From contig JAEZEJ010000151.1 in the NCBI GenBank assembly GCA_023417775.1, positions 1 to 6,191 on the forward strand: a stretch of DNA of 6,191 bases. Reading direction: 5' to 3'. Under the pieces are notes generated by a model that saw only the letters and a program-made list of their open reading frames with translations, did no database searches and had not been told where the DNA came from. Positions 1 to 5,579 of this stretch are shown in pieces. The position numbers were made by a program, and so were the translations under genes. Source of the stretch: Actinomycetes bacterium. GTDB taxonomy: Bacteria > Actinomycetota > Actinomycetes > Propionibacteriales > Nocardioidaceae. Each line of letters opens with the position of its first letter. Within the stretch, counting starts at the first letter, position 1.

Positions 1-19
1 GGCATAAAGCGATCAATAA

Positions 20-1693
20 TTAGGCAGCGCGGGGGGTGAAGTCCACATGAATGACGTTTTCGATAAGCGACCCCGGAGGCTTGGATGCATTCAACACCGC
101 CGAATATACGTCGTCCACAGGCGGCGCTGAAGCTTCCATAGCAGATTGAGGCTCTGGCGATTCGTCGATGGATTTAACTGGCGAGACCAGTGCTTCACAT
201 CCTACCATTTCCCGGACAGTGATCTTCGCTTGTTTCTTGAGGCGCCTACGCCCGTGGTGAGTAACGGATTTCTCAGCACAGCTGAACGCTTCGTCGAGTC
301 GCTTGGCCAGGCTCTGCGTGCACAAGTGTGCATATCGTAGCAGCATACGTACATCACGGTGCCCGCTGAAATGCTGAAGGTCGATCAGCGAAAAGCCACC
401 TGGCGTATTGCTGCCAATTTCCGCAACCCTGGAAATGGCTTCGTGCCTCAAGTCGTGCACATGGAGGTCATCGTTGCCTGTGAGCCCGGCATGCTCACAC
501 ATCCGGGACCAGGCCTTGCGCAAGGCATCATTGGTAAAGCCAAATACCAGCTCACTGGTGCGCGGCAGTTGCCGAAGCAGTTCGACCAGATCGCTGCGAA
601 GGGGCAACTTGCGTGGCCGTCCATTCTTCGTCTCGGGGATGAACGCCGTTTGCATCTCCAGGTCCACATTGGACCAGAGAAGAGATAGCGATTCGCCACG
701 CCGGGCGCCAGTCATCAGCTGGAATTGCAGAAAAGCTTCGTACATAGGAATATGAACCCAGGTCGCTTGTGCTTCGCTCAGATTTCGCTTGCGGGTCTGC
801 CAGATACAATAGCGCGTAGGCTCACCTTCAACTTGTTGAAGCTCGGGGGATACCAGTTGGTCAAGCCGGAACGCTTGAGACCACTTCTCATCTTCGATAA
901 ATGCTGCTTCCAGCAAGCGGTTTTCTTCATCTGCTTTGAGGCGCCGGTCTCGTTCGTTGAAGTATTTCGGACGTTTCACACCGTCCATTGGGCTGGCGAG
1001 GACATGGATGCGCCAAGTCTTGATAGCGATGCTGCAGACCGCCGAGAAGATGTCCAGTTCCCGATCCACGGTCGATGCCGACACCGCCTGGCGGCGCTCG
1101 TCAACATACTCAGTGAGGTCGTCTGGGACGATTTGCGCAAACGGCTTCAGGATGAAGCGCGTCGCCGAACACAAGGCTGAGCGCATTTTTCTACCAGTCT
1201 CTTTGCGAATCTTCATCGCTTTGACCTTGGCGCATGGATTGGGATGACTGGCAACAATTTCGATGATGGATTGCCGCTGCAAACCCACATCTTCCAGCAT
1301 CGCGTTGATTTTGTAGGCATCGATCTCGAAGCTCTTATTGCGCGGAGCCTCTTCGCGCAGGTAGCGGATCATCAGTTCAGCAAGCGTGGTGTTTCGCGCT
1401 TTGGAATAGTCGATAAAAAGGCCTTGGCTGCGTTCAACCCTCAGCTTAGCCCTTACAAGTTCAGCCTCCTTCCGGGAGTTCGCGTATAACACCTGGTCCT
1501 CGTGCCCCTTTTTGCGGATGCGGACCATGTAGTGGTCGTCCAGGAGGATCAGCTTGGGTTTGAAGTTTTGCACCTGCAGAGACTGGCAGTAAGCTTCCGC
1601 ATTTTTCTGCTTATCGTGGGGGAAGGTCTTCGTAAGGTCGTCGCGGTTCTTGACCGAGACCTGATAGTGCGAGCGATTTTCAATGGACGCCAT
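20..1693 (-). CDS. Site-specific tyrosine recombinase (island/phage integrase)
   Basis: A 557-residue protein that should catalyse integration and excision between the tRNA-Pro attachment site and the element. Numbered from this start, an N-terminal DNA-binding part (about 1-130) precedes a SAM-like core-binding region (about 130-245). The catalytic domain (about 315-470) carries all expected residues: R331 in TGARRGE, K356 in ETKNGR, H413 and R416 in HDLRH, H445 in SGHRD and nucleophile Y454 in LLRYAHL. The spacing is normal, so the enzyme looks intact. About 100 residues follow the tyrosine, rich in Ala, Pro, Ser and Glu towards the end and with no recognised domain. The frame stays open to a GTG at 1846 (608 residues). 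I chose the internal ATG because GGAG lies 7 bases upstream of it, whereas the GTG lacks a convincing Shine-Dalgarno and its extra residues look non-coding. It is the only gene between the left edge and the tRNA. Which integrase subfamily it belongs to is not determined. Confidence 0.93.
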   Translation of the reverse strand: MASIENRSHYQVSVKNRDDLTKTFPHDKQKNAEAYCQSLQVQNFKPKLILLDDHYMVRIRKKGHEDQVLYANSRKEAELVRAKLRVERSQGLFIDYSKARNTTLAELMIRYLREEAPRNKSFEIDAYKINAMLEDVGLQRQSIIEIVASHPNPCAKVKAMKIRKETGRKMRSALCSATRFILKPFAQIVPDDLTEYVDERRQAVSASTVDRELDIFSAVCSIAIKTWRIHVLASPMDGVKRPKYFNERDRRLKADEENRLLEAAFIEDEKWSQAFRLDQLVSPELQQVEGEPTRYCIWQTRKRNLSEAQATWVHIPMYEAFLQFQLMTGARRGESLSLLWSNVDLEMQTAFIPETKNGRPRKLPLRSDLVELLRQLPRTSELVFGFTNDALRKAWSRMCEHAGLTGNDDLHVHDLRHEAISRVAEIGSNTPGGFSLIDLQHFSGHRDVRMLLRYAHLCTQSLAKRLDEAFSCAEKSVTHHGRRRLKKQAKITVREMVGCEALVSPVKSIDESPEPQSAMEASAPPVDDVYSAVLNASKPPGSLIENVIHVDFTPRAA

Positions 1694-1700
1694 GTCCGTA

Positions 1701-1704
1701 CTCC
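1701..1704 (-). promoter_or_regulatory. Ribosome binding site that fixes the integrase start
   Basis: On the minus strand GGAG lies 7 bases before the ATG at 1693-1691. It is the only good Shine-Dalgarno near the possible starts of the integrase frame and favours the 557-residue form over the longer GTG-initiated one. Confidence 0.65.
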
Positions 1705-1749
1705 ATGAAGTTGTGGAGCACGGTATAGGTCGATACAGATGGGATGAAC

Positions 1750-1896
1750 TTTTGCGTTGCGCAATTGTTTGCCAAATGTCCCCGCAAATAAGCTCAGTTT
1801 TTGCAATCGGCACTTCGTCAGATGGCGGCTGCCACTGATTTACCACTGAATTGACTTCAGGGCGAGGTGATATTGCAATAACTCATTGTTTTGCAA
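1750..1896. repeat. Recurring TTTTGC(AA) motifs between tRNA and integrase
   Basis: On the plus strand TTTTGCAA occurs at 1799-1806 and 1889-1896. A one-mismatch copy, TATTGCAA, lies at 1871-1878, and TTTTGCG at 1750-1756. Short repeats between an attachment site and its integrase gene are typical of arm-type integrase sites or excisionase sites. That role is inferred here, and AT-rich 8-mers can recur by chance. Confidence 0.3.
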
Positions 1897-1904
1897 GGAG
1901 ATTT

Positions 1905-1949
1905 TGGTCGGGGTGAGAGGATTCGAACCTCCGGCCTCTACGTCCCGAA
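1905..1949. other. Candidate attachment site (attL/attR) in the tRNA 3' half
   Basis: Tyrosine recombinases at tRNA genes usually cross over in the anticodon loop, the T loop or the 3' end, and the element carries a copy of the tRNA 3' part. The span from the anticodon loop to CCA is therefore the expected identity block here. The matching direct repeat would be at the far end of the element, outside the window, so the exact core cannot be fixed. Confidence 0.45.
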
Positions 1950-1981
1950 CGTAGCGCTCTACCGGGCTAAGCTACACCCCG
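1905..1981 (-). tRNA. tRNA-Pro (anticodon CGG)
   Basis: A complete 77-base cloverleaf on the minus strand, reading CCG codons. The acceptor stem is CGGGGTG (1981-1975) paired with CACCCCG (1915-1909). It is followed by discriminator A and an encoded CCA (1907-1905). The D stem is GCTT/GAGC with a 9-base loop. The anticodon stem is CTACG/CGTAG around loop TTCGGGA, giving anticodon CGG (plus-strand 1945-1947) with G37, typical of proline tRNAs. The variable loop has 5 bases and the T arm is GGAGG-TTCGAAT-CCTCT. The gene stays intact although an integrase lies just downstream, as expected when an element rebuilds the tRNA 3' end on insertion. No T-run follows the gene, so no intrinsic terminator is visible. 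Confidence 0.97.
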
Positions 1982-1988
1982 ACGGTTT

Positions 1989-2009
1989 GGGGTGTCAGTA
2001 CAGCACCCC
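1989..2009 (-). other. Hairpin in the tRNA-Pro leader
   Basis: In the predicted tRNA precursor GGGGTG (2009-2004) can pair perfectly with CACCCC (1994-1989) across a 9-base loop, between the promoter and the mature 5' end. The base before it is C, so the leader repeats the 7-base CGGGGTG that opens the mature tRNA 29 bases later. The hairpin may keep leader CACCCC from pairing with the tRNA acceptor strand before processing. No T-run follows, so it is not a classic terminator for ispB. Confidence 0.5.
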
Positions 2010-2020
2010 GGGAAGCCATT

Positions 2021-2050
2021 ACTATAATTTCCCTCAATGGTTCCTGTCAA
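2021..2050 (-). promoter_or_regulatory. Sigma-70 promoter of tRNA-Pro
   Basis: On the minus strand a perfect -35 box TTGACA (2050-2045) is followed after 18 bases by TATAGT (2026-2021); read with 17 bases the -10 is TTATAG. Transcription should start near 2016-2014, about 35 bases before the mature tRNA. The -35 box lies inside the last ispB codons (Val-Asp-Arg) and the spacer covers the ispB stop. Confidence 0.75.
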
Positions 2051-3023
2051 CAGCGAAACTGCAGAGCTGGAGCAGGCTGTTCTTGAATGCGCTTTCGGGC
2101 AGGTCGGCGATCGCATTGGACGCGCGTTCGGCCGCGTGTTCGGCCTGGCGGCGGGTGTAGTCGAGCGCGCCGCTCGACGTCACCGCGGCCAGCACGGCGT
2201 CGAACTGCTGCTCGTCGCCCTGCTCGATGCAGTTGCGCACCAGCGCGCGTTGTTCCGGCGTACCGTGCTCCATCAGCCAGATCAGCGGCAGGGTGGGCTT
2301 GCCCTCGCGCAGGTCGTCGCCCAGGTTCTTGCCGATTTCGGCGGCGTCGCCCGCGTAGTCGAGCACGTCGTCGATCAGCTGGAAGGCGGTGCCCAGCGAG
2401 CGGCCGTATTCGCCGGCCGCGGCGATCTGCGCGTCGTTGGCGCCGGCCACCAGCGCGCCGAGCTCGGCAGCCGCTTCGAACAGCTTGGCGGTCTTGGAGC
2501 GGATCACCAGGAGGTAGGACGTTTCGGTCACGTCCGGGTCGTGCATATTGAGCAGTTGCAGCACTTCGCCTTCGGCGATCACATTCGTCGCGTCCGACAG
2601 GATCTGCATCACGCGCATATTGTTCAGGCCAACCATCATCTGGAACGAGCGCGAATACAGGAAGTCGCCCACCAGCACCGAGGCGGCATTGCCGAACAGG
2701 GCGTTGGCGGTCTGGCGCCCGCGGCGCATCGACGATTCGTCGACCACGTCGTCGTGCAGCAAGGTCGCGGTGTGGATGAACTCGACCACCGCGGCCAGTT
2801 CGTGGTGGGCCGTGCCGCGGTAGCCGTAGGCATTGGCCAGCAGCAGCACCAGCACCGGGCGGATGCGTTTGCCGCCCGCGCTGATGATGTACTCGGCGAT
2901 CTGGTTCACCAGGGGGACGTCGGAATGCAGCCGCTGGCGGATCACCGTATTGACGGCCTCCATGTCTGGCGCGATCGATTGGACGATGGAGTTCTGTTGG
3001 GCGTGTTGAGTGGCGGCTGACAA
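2034..3023 (-). CDS. ispB: Octaprenyl diphosphate synthase (polyprenyl synthetase)
   Basis: A 329-residue trans-prenyltransferase that should condense isopentenyl diphosphate onto farnesyl diphosphate to make the C40 tail of ubiquinone-8. Substrate-binding GKR is at 51-53. The first Asp-rich motif is DDVVD at 91-95, followed by RRGR at 100-103. The second is DDVLD at 218-222, and the GKPTLP lysine is at 241. The residue five before the first Asp is Ala86, the small residue that goes with long-chain products, and the stretch from 82 to 95 reads like E. coli IspB. Length fits the family. The start is a TTG with AGG 6 bases upstream. An ATG at codon 21 lacks a Shine-Dalgarno and would remove conserved-looking N-terminal sequence less economically, but cannot be excluded. 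The gene is divergent from rplU, the usual ispB/rplU neighbourhood. The exact chain length is inferred. Confidence 0.95.
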   Translation of the reverse strand: MSAATQHAQQNSIVQSIAPDMEAVNTVIRQRLHSDVPLVNQIAEYIISAGGKRIRPVLVLLLANAYGYRGTAHHELAAVVEFIHTATLLHDDVVDESSMRRGRQTANALFGNAASVLVGDFLYSRSFQMMVGLNNMRVMQILSDATNVIAEGEVLQLLNMHDPDVTETSYLLVIRSKTAKLFEAAAELGALVAGANDAQIAAAGEYGRSLGTAFQLIDDVLDYAGDAAEIGKNLGDDLREGKPTLPLIWLMEHGTPEQRALVRNCIEQGDEQQFDAVLAAVTSSGALDYTRRQAEHAAERASNAIADLPESAFKNSLLQLCSFAVDRNH

Positions 3024-3065
3024 GGCTGACCTGCGAAGACGTGAGTTAACTATAAGAGTGCCGCG

Positions 3066-3071
3066 ATTATA
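3066..3071 (-). promoter_or_regulatory. Candidate -10 box of ispB
   Basis: The minus strand reads a perfect TATAAT here, about 43 bases before the ispB TTG, predicting a leader of about 36 bases. The -35 position at 17-base spacing is AGGACG, a poor match, so the promoter would be weak or activator-dependent. Confidence 0.4.
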
Positions 3072-3185
3072 CGGTATGCAAGGATATCCGTCCTGCCGGA
3101 GGGGCGGCGCTCATGCGGTAGGGCTCTTTTATATGGCCAATGACGTTGGCGTGCCGCCACGCACGCAAGCGTTCGTCGTTCGCTT

Positions 3186-3214
3186 TTGACGCGTCACGGC
3201 AATTTATGTATAAT
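3186..3214 (+). promoter_or_regulatory. Main promoter of rplU-rpmA
   Basis: TTGACG (3186-3191) and a perfect TATAAT (3209-3214) are 17 bases apart, a near-ideal sigma-70 promoter as expected for ribosomal protein genes. Transcription should start near 3221, leaving an untranslated leader of about 85 bases before rplU. Confidence 0.8.
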
Positions 3215-3220
3215 CCCCTG

Positions 3221-3305
3221 TTCCCCGGCTTAAGAACAGTCCAGCGCGCTTGCGCGGGGCCTGCTTGCTGGCGGATTCTTTTAACATTTGATGAGGTTTC
3301 AAATC
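3221..3305 (+). promoter_or_regulatory. Structured 5' leader of rplU
   Basis: The leader can fold with CCAGC (3241-3245) paired to GCTGG (3267-3271) and an inner CGCG-CTTG-CGCG hairpin (3245-3256). As an alternative, CCCCG (3223-3227) can pair with CGGGG (3255-3259), which competes with that inner hairpin. Ribosomal protein operons are often autoregulated through such leaders. I do not recognise a named motif, so control by L21 or L27 is speculation. The Shine-Dalgarno GAGG (3293-3296) lies downstream of the structure. Confidence 0.35.
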
Positions 3306-3617
3306 ATGTACGCGGTCATAAAAACCGGTGGCAAGCAATACAAAGTTGTCGCTGGCGAAAAACTCAAAGTAGAACAGATACCGGCTGACATTGGTTCCGA
3401 ACTCACGATCGATCAGGTCCTCGCCGTTGGCGCGGGCGACAGCATCAAGTTTGGTGCTCCGCTGGTCGAAGGTGCGACGGTGCTGGTGAAAGTGGTTTCG
3501 CATGGTCGTCACGACAAGGTCCGTATCTTCAAGATGCGCCGTCGTAAGCACTACCAGAAGCGTCAGGGCCATCGCCAGAACTTCACCGAAATCCAGATCG
3601 TTTCGATCAACGGCTAA
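3306..3617 (+). CDS. rplU: 50S ribosomal protein L21
   Basis: A 103-residue protein, the same length as E. coli L21, that binds 23S rRNA during large-subunit assembly. The N-terminus MYAVIKTGGKQYKV is the family signature. The basic stretch near residues 70-90 (HGRHDKVRIFKMRRRKHYQKRQGHRQ) is the C-terminal RNA-binding region, followed by the usual short strand ending in ING. The start was set at this ATG, with GAGG 9 bases upstream, and not at an in-frame ATG 18 bases earlier that would add residues absent from the family. It is the first gene of the rightward operon and is followed after 41 bases by rpmA. Confidence 0.98.
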   Translation: MYAVIKTGGKQYKVVAGEKLKVEQIPADIGSELTIDQVLAVGAGDSIKFGAPLVEGATVLVKVVSHGRHDKVRIFKMRRRKHYQKRQGHRQNFTEIQIVSING

Positions 3618-3658
3618 TCGCCGTCCGGTTCCCAGCATAGTCATCCAGGAGTAATACA

Positions 3659-3931
3659 ATGGCACACAAAAAAGGCGGCGGTACTACCCGCAACGGCCGT
3701 GACTCAGAAAGCAAACGCCTCGGCGTGAAAGTCTACGGCGGCCAGTCGATCAACGCAGGCGGCATCATCATCCGTCAACGCGGCACCCCAGTGCGCGCTG
3801 GCGCCAACGTCGGCACGGGCAAGGACCATACCCTGTTCGCGCTGGTCGACGGTACCGTCAAGTTCGTCAAGCAAGGCGTGGGCTCGAAGCAATTCGTGAC
3901 CGTCGTTGCCAACGAAGCAGTCGCTGCTTAA
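3659..3931 (+). CDS. rpmA: 50S ribosomal protein L27
   Basis: A 90-residue L27, slightly longer than the 85 residues of E. coli. Its flexible N-terminus (MAHKKGGG) reaches the peptidyl transferase centre. It has the direct MAHKK start found in proteobacteria, with no cleaved N-terminal extension as in Firmicutes. The signatures TRNGRDSESKRLGVK (10-24), IIIRQRGTPVRAGANVG (36-52) and DHTLFALVDG (56-65) are present. The tail is Ala-rich. AGGAG lies 7 bases before the ATG. It is co-transcribed with rplU and followed by a strong terminator. Confidence 0.98.
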   Translation: MAHKKGGGTTRNGRDSESKRLGVKVYGGQSINAGGIIIRQRGTPVRAGANVGTGKDHTLFALVDGTVKFVKQGVGSKQFVTVVANEAVAA

Positions 3932-3941
3932 CAGCACATCC

Positions 3942-3967
3942 GCGCCGCCCCATGCGGCGCTTCTTTG
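3942..3967 (+). terminator. First hairpin after rpmA, possible weak terminator
   Basis: GCGCCGC (3942-3948) pairs perfectly with GCGGCGC (3954-3960) over a 5-base loop. It is followed by TTCTTT, a broken T-run. The first of three hairpins between rpmA and obgE, it could reduce read-through or protect the rplU-rpmA mRNA 3' end. Confidence 0.45.
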
Positions 3968-3968
3968 C

Positions 3969-3982
3969 AAGGCGTAAGCCTT
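3969..3982 (+). other. Small middle hairpin between rpmA and obgE
   Basis: AAGGC (3969-3973) and GCCTT (3978-3982) form a perfect 5-base-pair stem with a GTAA tetraloop, placed between the two larger hairpins. No T-run follows it. Confidence 0.35.
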
Positions 3983-3988
3983 CCATCG

Positions 3989-4026
3989 AAAGGCTCTGCC
4001 CACGGTAGGGCCTTTTTAGTTTTTTA
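3989..4026 (+). terminator. Intrinsic terminator between rpmA and obgE
   Basis: A 12-base-pair stem (3989-4000 with 4004-4015, two G-T wobbles) closes a 3-base CAC loop. It runs into TTTTT at 4013-4017 and a second T-run at 4020-4025. This is a textbook rho-independent terminator and should limit how much of the ribosomal protein transcript reaches obgE, which starts 13 bases after the T-run. Confidence 0.8.
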
Positions 4027-4038
4027 GCGGTCACAATC

Positions 4039-5151
4039 ATGAAGTTTATTGACGAAGCAAGAATTGAAGTCATCGCTGGCGACGGCGGCAACGGGTGCGC
4101 CTCGTTCCGCCGCGAGAAGTTCCGCCCATTCGGCGGTCCGGACGGCGGCGACGGCGGCAAGGGCGGCTCGATCTTTGTGGTTGCCGACCGCAATGTGAAC
4201 ACCCTGGTCGACTTCCGCTACTCGAAAGTCCATACCGCCAAGAACGGCGAACCGGGCCGCGGCTCGGACTGCTACGGCAAGGGCGCCGAGGATGTCTATA
4301 TGCGCATGCCGGTCGGTACGCTCATCATCGACGACAACAACGGCGAGATCATTGCCGACCTGACCGAGCACGGCCAGACCGAACTGCTGGCCAAGGGCGG
4401 TGAGGGTGGCTGGGGCAATATTCACTTTAAAACCTCGACCAACCGCGCACCGCGCCAGAAAACCGAAGGCAAGGATGGCGAACGCCGTACCCTGCGCCTC
4501 GAGCTGAAGGTGCTGGCCGACGTGGGCCTGCTGGGCATGCCCAATGCCGGCAAGTCGACCTTCATCACGGCCGTGTCGAACGCCAAGCCGAAGATCGCCG
4601 ACTACCCGTTCACCACCTTGCACCCGAACCTGGGCGTGGTGCGCGTGTCGCACGAGAAGAGCTTCGTCATCGCCGACATCCCGGGCCTGATCGAAGGCGC
4701 GGCCGAAGGCGCGGGCCTGGGCCACCAGTTCCTGCGCCACCTGGCGCGTACCGGCCTGCTGCTGCACATCGTCGACCTGGCGCCGTTCGAGACCAACGTC
4801 GATCCGGTCAAGGAAGCCAAGGCCCTGGTCAAGGAACTCGAAAAGTACGACGAAGAGCTTCTCAACAAGCCGCGCTGGCTGGTGCTCAACAAACTCGACG
4901 TGCTCGACGAGGCCGAGCGCAAGAAGCGGGTGAAGGATTTCGTCAAGCGCATGGCCTGGAAAGGTCCCGTGTTCGAGATCTCGGCCCTGAACCGTGAAGG
5001 CTGCCAGGACCTGATCAACGCGATCTACCTGCACCTCGAAGCAAAGCGCCATTCCGAACACCGCGCCGAAGAAACCTCGATGACCGAGGAAGCGCGCGGG
5101 ATCGCCTCGATCGATCCGGAAGACCCACGCTTCAAGATCATCGAAGACTGA
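4039..5151 (+). CDS. obgE: GTPase Obg/CgtA, ribosome assembly
   Basis: A 370-residue essential P-loop GTPase that binds 50S precursors and links ribosome assembly to ppGpp and stress. The glycine-rich Obg fold (about 1-158) includes GGNGC near 16-20 and the PDGGDGGKGG loop at 34-43. The G domain follows: G1 GMPNAGKST (166-174), G2/switch I DYPFTTLHPNLG (188-199), G3 DIPGLIEGA (213-221), G4 NKLD (284-287) and G5 SAL (315-317). The C-terminal tail is short and acidic (345-370), as in other proteobacteria. The ATG gives the canonical MKFIDEARIEV start, but only a weak AGCGG stands in the Shine-Dalgarno position. It follows a strong terminator, so expression needs read-through or an unseen promoter. 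A membrane protein gene begins 2 bases after its stop. Confidence 0.98.
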   Translation: MKFIDEARIEVIAGDGGNGCASFRREKFRPFGGPDGGDGGKGGSIFVVADRNVNTLVDFRYSKVHTAKNGEPGRGSDCYGKGAEDVYMRMPVGTLIIDDNNGEIIADLTEHGQTELLAKGGEGGWGNIHFKTSTNRAPRQKTEGKDGERRTLRLELKVLADVGLLGMPNAGKSTFITAVSNAKPKIADYPFTTLHPNLGVVRVSHEKSFVIADIPGLIEGAAEGAGLGHQFLRHLARTGLLLHIVDLAPFETNVDPVKEAKALVKELEKYDEELLNKPRWLVLNKLDVLDEAERKKRVKDFVKRMAWKGPVFEISALNREGCQDLINAIYLHLEAKRHSEHRAEETSMTEEARGIASIDPEDPRFKIIED

Positions 5152-5153
5152 AC

Positions 5154-5579
5154 TTGAGCGCGAGCGCTTCACAGACCACCATCTGGTCGCGCGCCTGGTT
5201 GCGCGGCCAGCTGCTGCAACTGGTCGCGACCGTCAGTTCGCTGGCCGCGCTCGCGGCCATGCTCGACCCCGACCGCGTCGCTTCGGCGATGGGTCTGTTT
5301 CTCGTCGGCGTGAACGGCTACAGCCAGTTCTACGCCATCTACGTCGGCATCCGCCTCGCTACCGCGGGGCTGGCGCTGTTGGCGGCCAGGCGGGGCGACC
5401 AGCCCATCCTCGGCGACCTTACTGCCCTGTTCCTCCTGGCCCAGCCGGCCGGCCGCCTCGTCGCGGCGTTCGCCATCGGTTTGCCAACGGGGGTATTATT
5501 CGTCGTCTGCGCGGTTGAACTGCTGGCAGGACTTTCCCTGCTCGCGTTGCGGCCGCGGGGGAAGATCCTGTCGCCATGA
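5154..5579 (+). CDS. Small four-helix membrane protein, DUF4345-like
   Basis: A 141-residue hydrophobic protein, probably in the inner membrane, with segments at about 19-36, 56-77, 86-108 and 110-132. The pattern YVGIRLATAGLALL (63-76), a polar loop with RRGD, then LLAQPAGRLVAAF (94-106) with an Arg inside a helix resembles the DUF4345 family, whose function is unknown. This assignment is from memory of the family pattern and was not searched. The start is a TTG 2 bases after the obgE stop, with GAAG 6 bases upstream. A CTG two codons earlier is an alternative. The stop overlaps the proB ATG as ATGA, so it is probably translationally coupled to both neighbours. Its base composition and codon use look like those of the flanking core genes, so recent transfer is unlikely. 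Confidence 0.8.
   Translation: MSASASQTTIWSRAWLRGQLLQLVATVSSLAALAAMLDPDRVASAMGLFLVGVNGYSQFYAIYVGIRLATAGLALLAARRGDQPILGDLTALFLLAQPAGRLVAAFAIGLPTGVLFVVCAVELLAGLSLLALRPRGKILSP

Larger units (their letters stand above)
1..1904. mobile_element. End of a tRNA-Pro-inserted genomic island or prophage (partial)
   Basis: The region between the left edge and the tRNA-Pro 3' end holds only a tyrosine recombinase gene and its upstream DNA. The integrase starts close to the tRNA 3' end and is transcribed away from it, the standard arrangement at one end of tRNA-targeted islands. Base composition is clearly lower in G+C than in the ribosomal-protein/obgE side (for example about 45% over 1741-1800 against about 77% over 4681-4740). 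The cargo and the second attachment site lie outside the window, so island, ICE and prophage cannot be told apart. The right boundary is inferred, not mapped: the crossover should lie inside the 3' part of the tRNA gene. Confidence 0.75.

Noticed and set aside
725..1180. 151-residue plus-strand frame inside the integrase gene
   Set aside because: Antisense to the integrase's core-binding and catalytic regions, no recognisable domain and no good ribosome binding site.
1694..1846. Longer integrase starting at a GTG at 1846
   Set aside because: No convincing Shine-Dalgarno, and the extra 51 residues do not look like an integrase N-terminus; the ATG at 1693 has GGAG at 7 bases.
1846..1860. Small inverted repeat CTGAA/TTCAG upstream of the integrase
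   Set aside because: Only 5 base pairs with a 5-base loop and no T-run; too weak to call an operator or terminator.
2037..3020. 327-residue open frame antisense to ispB
   Set aside because: It mirrors ispB almost base for base, is rich in Arg, His, Gln and Val as expected from reverse reading of GC-rich codons, and shows no family motif.
3148..3184. Short inverted repeats (GCGTG/CACGC, AAGCG/CGCTT) upstream of the rplU promoter
   Set aside because: Five-base arms are expected by chance in GC-rich intergenic DNA, and there is no known operator match.
4024..5172. 382-residue open frame antisense to obgE
   Set aside because: Shadow of a long GC-rich gene whose forward product is unmistakable; no motif of its own.
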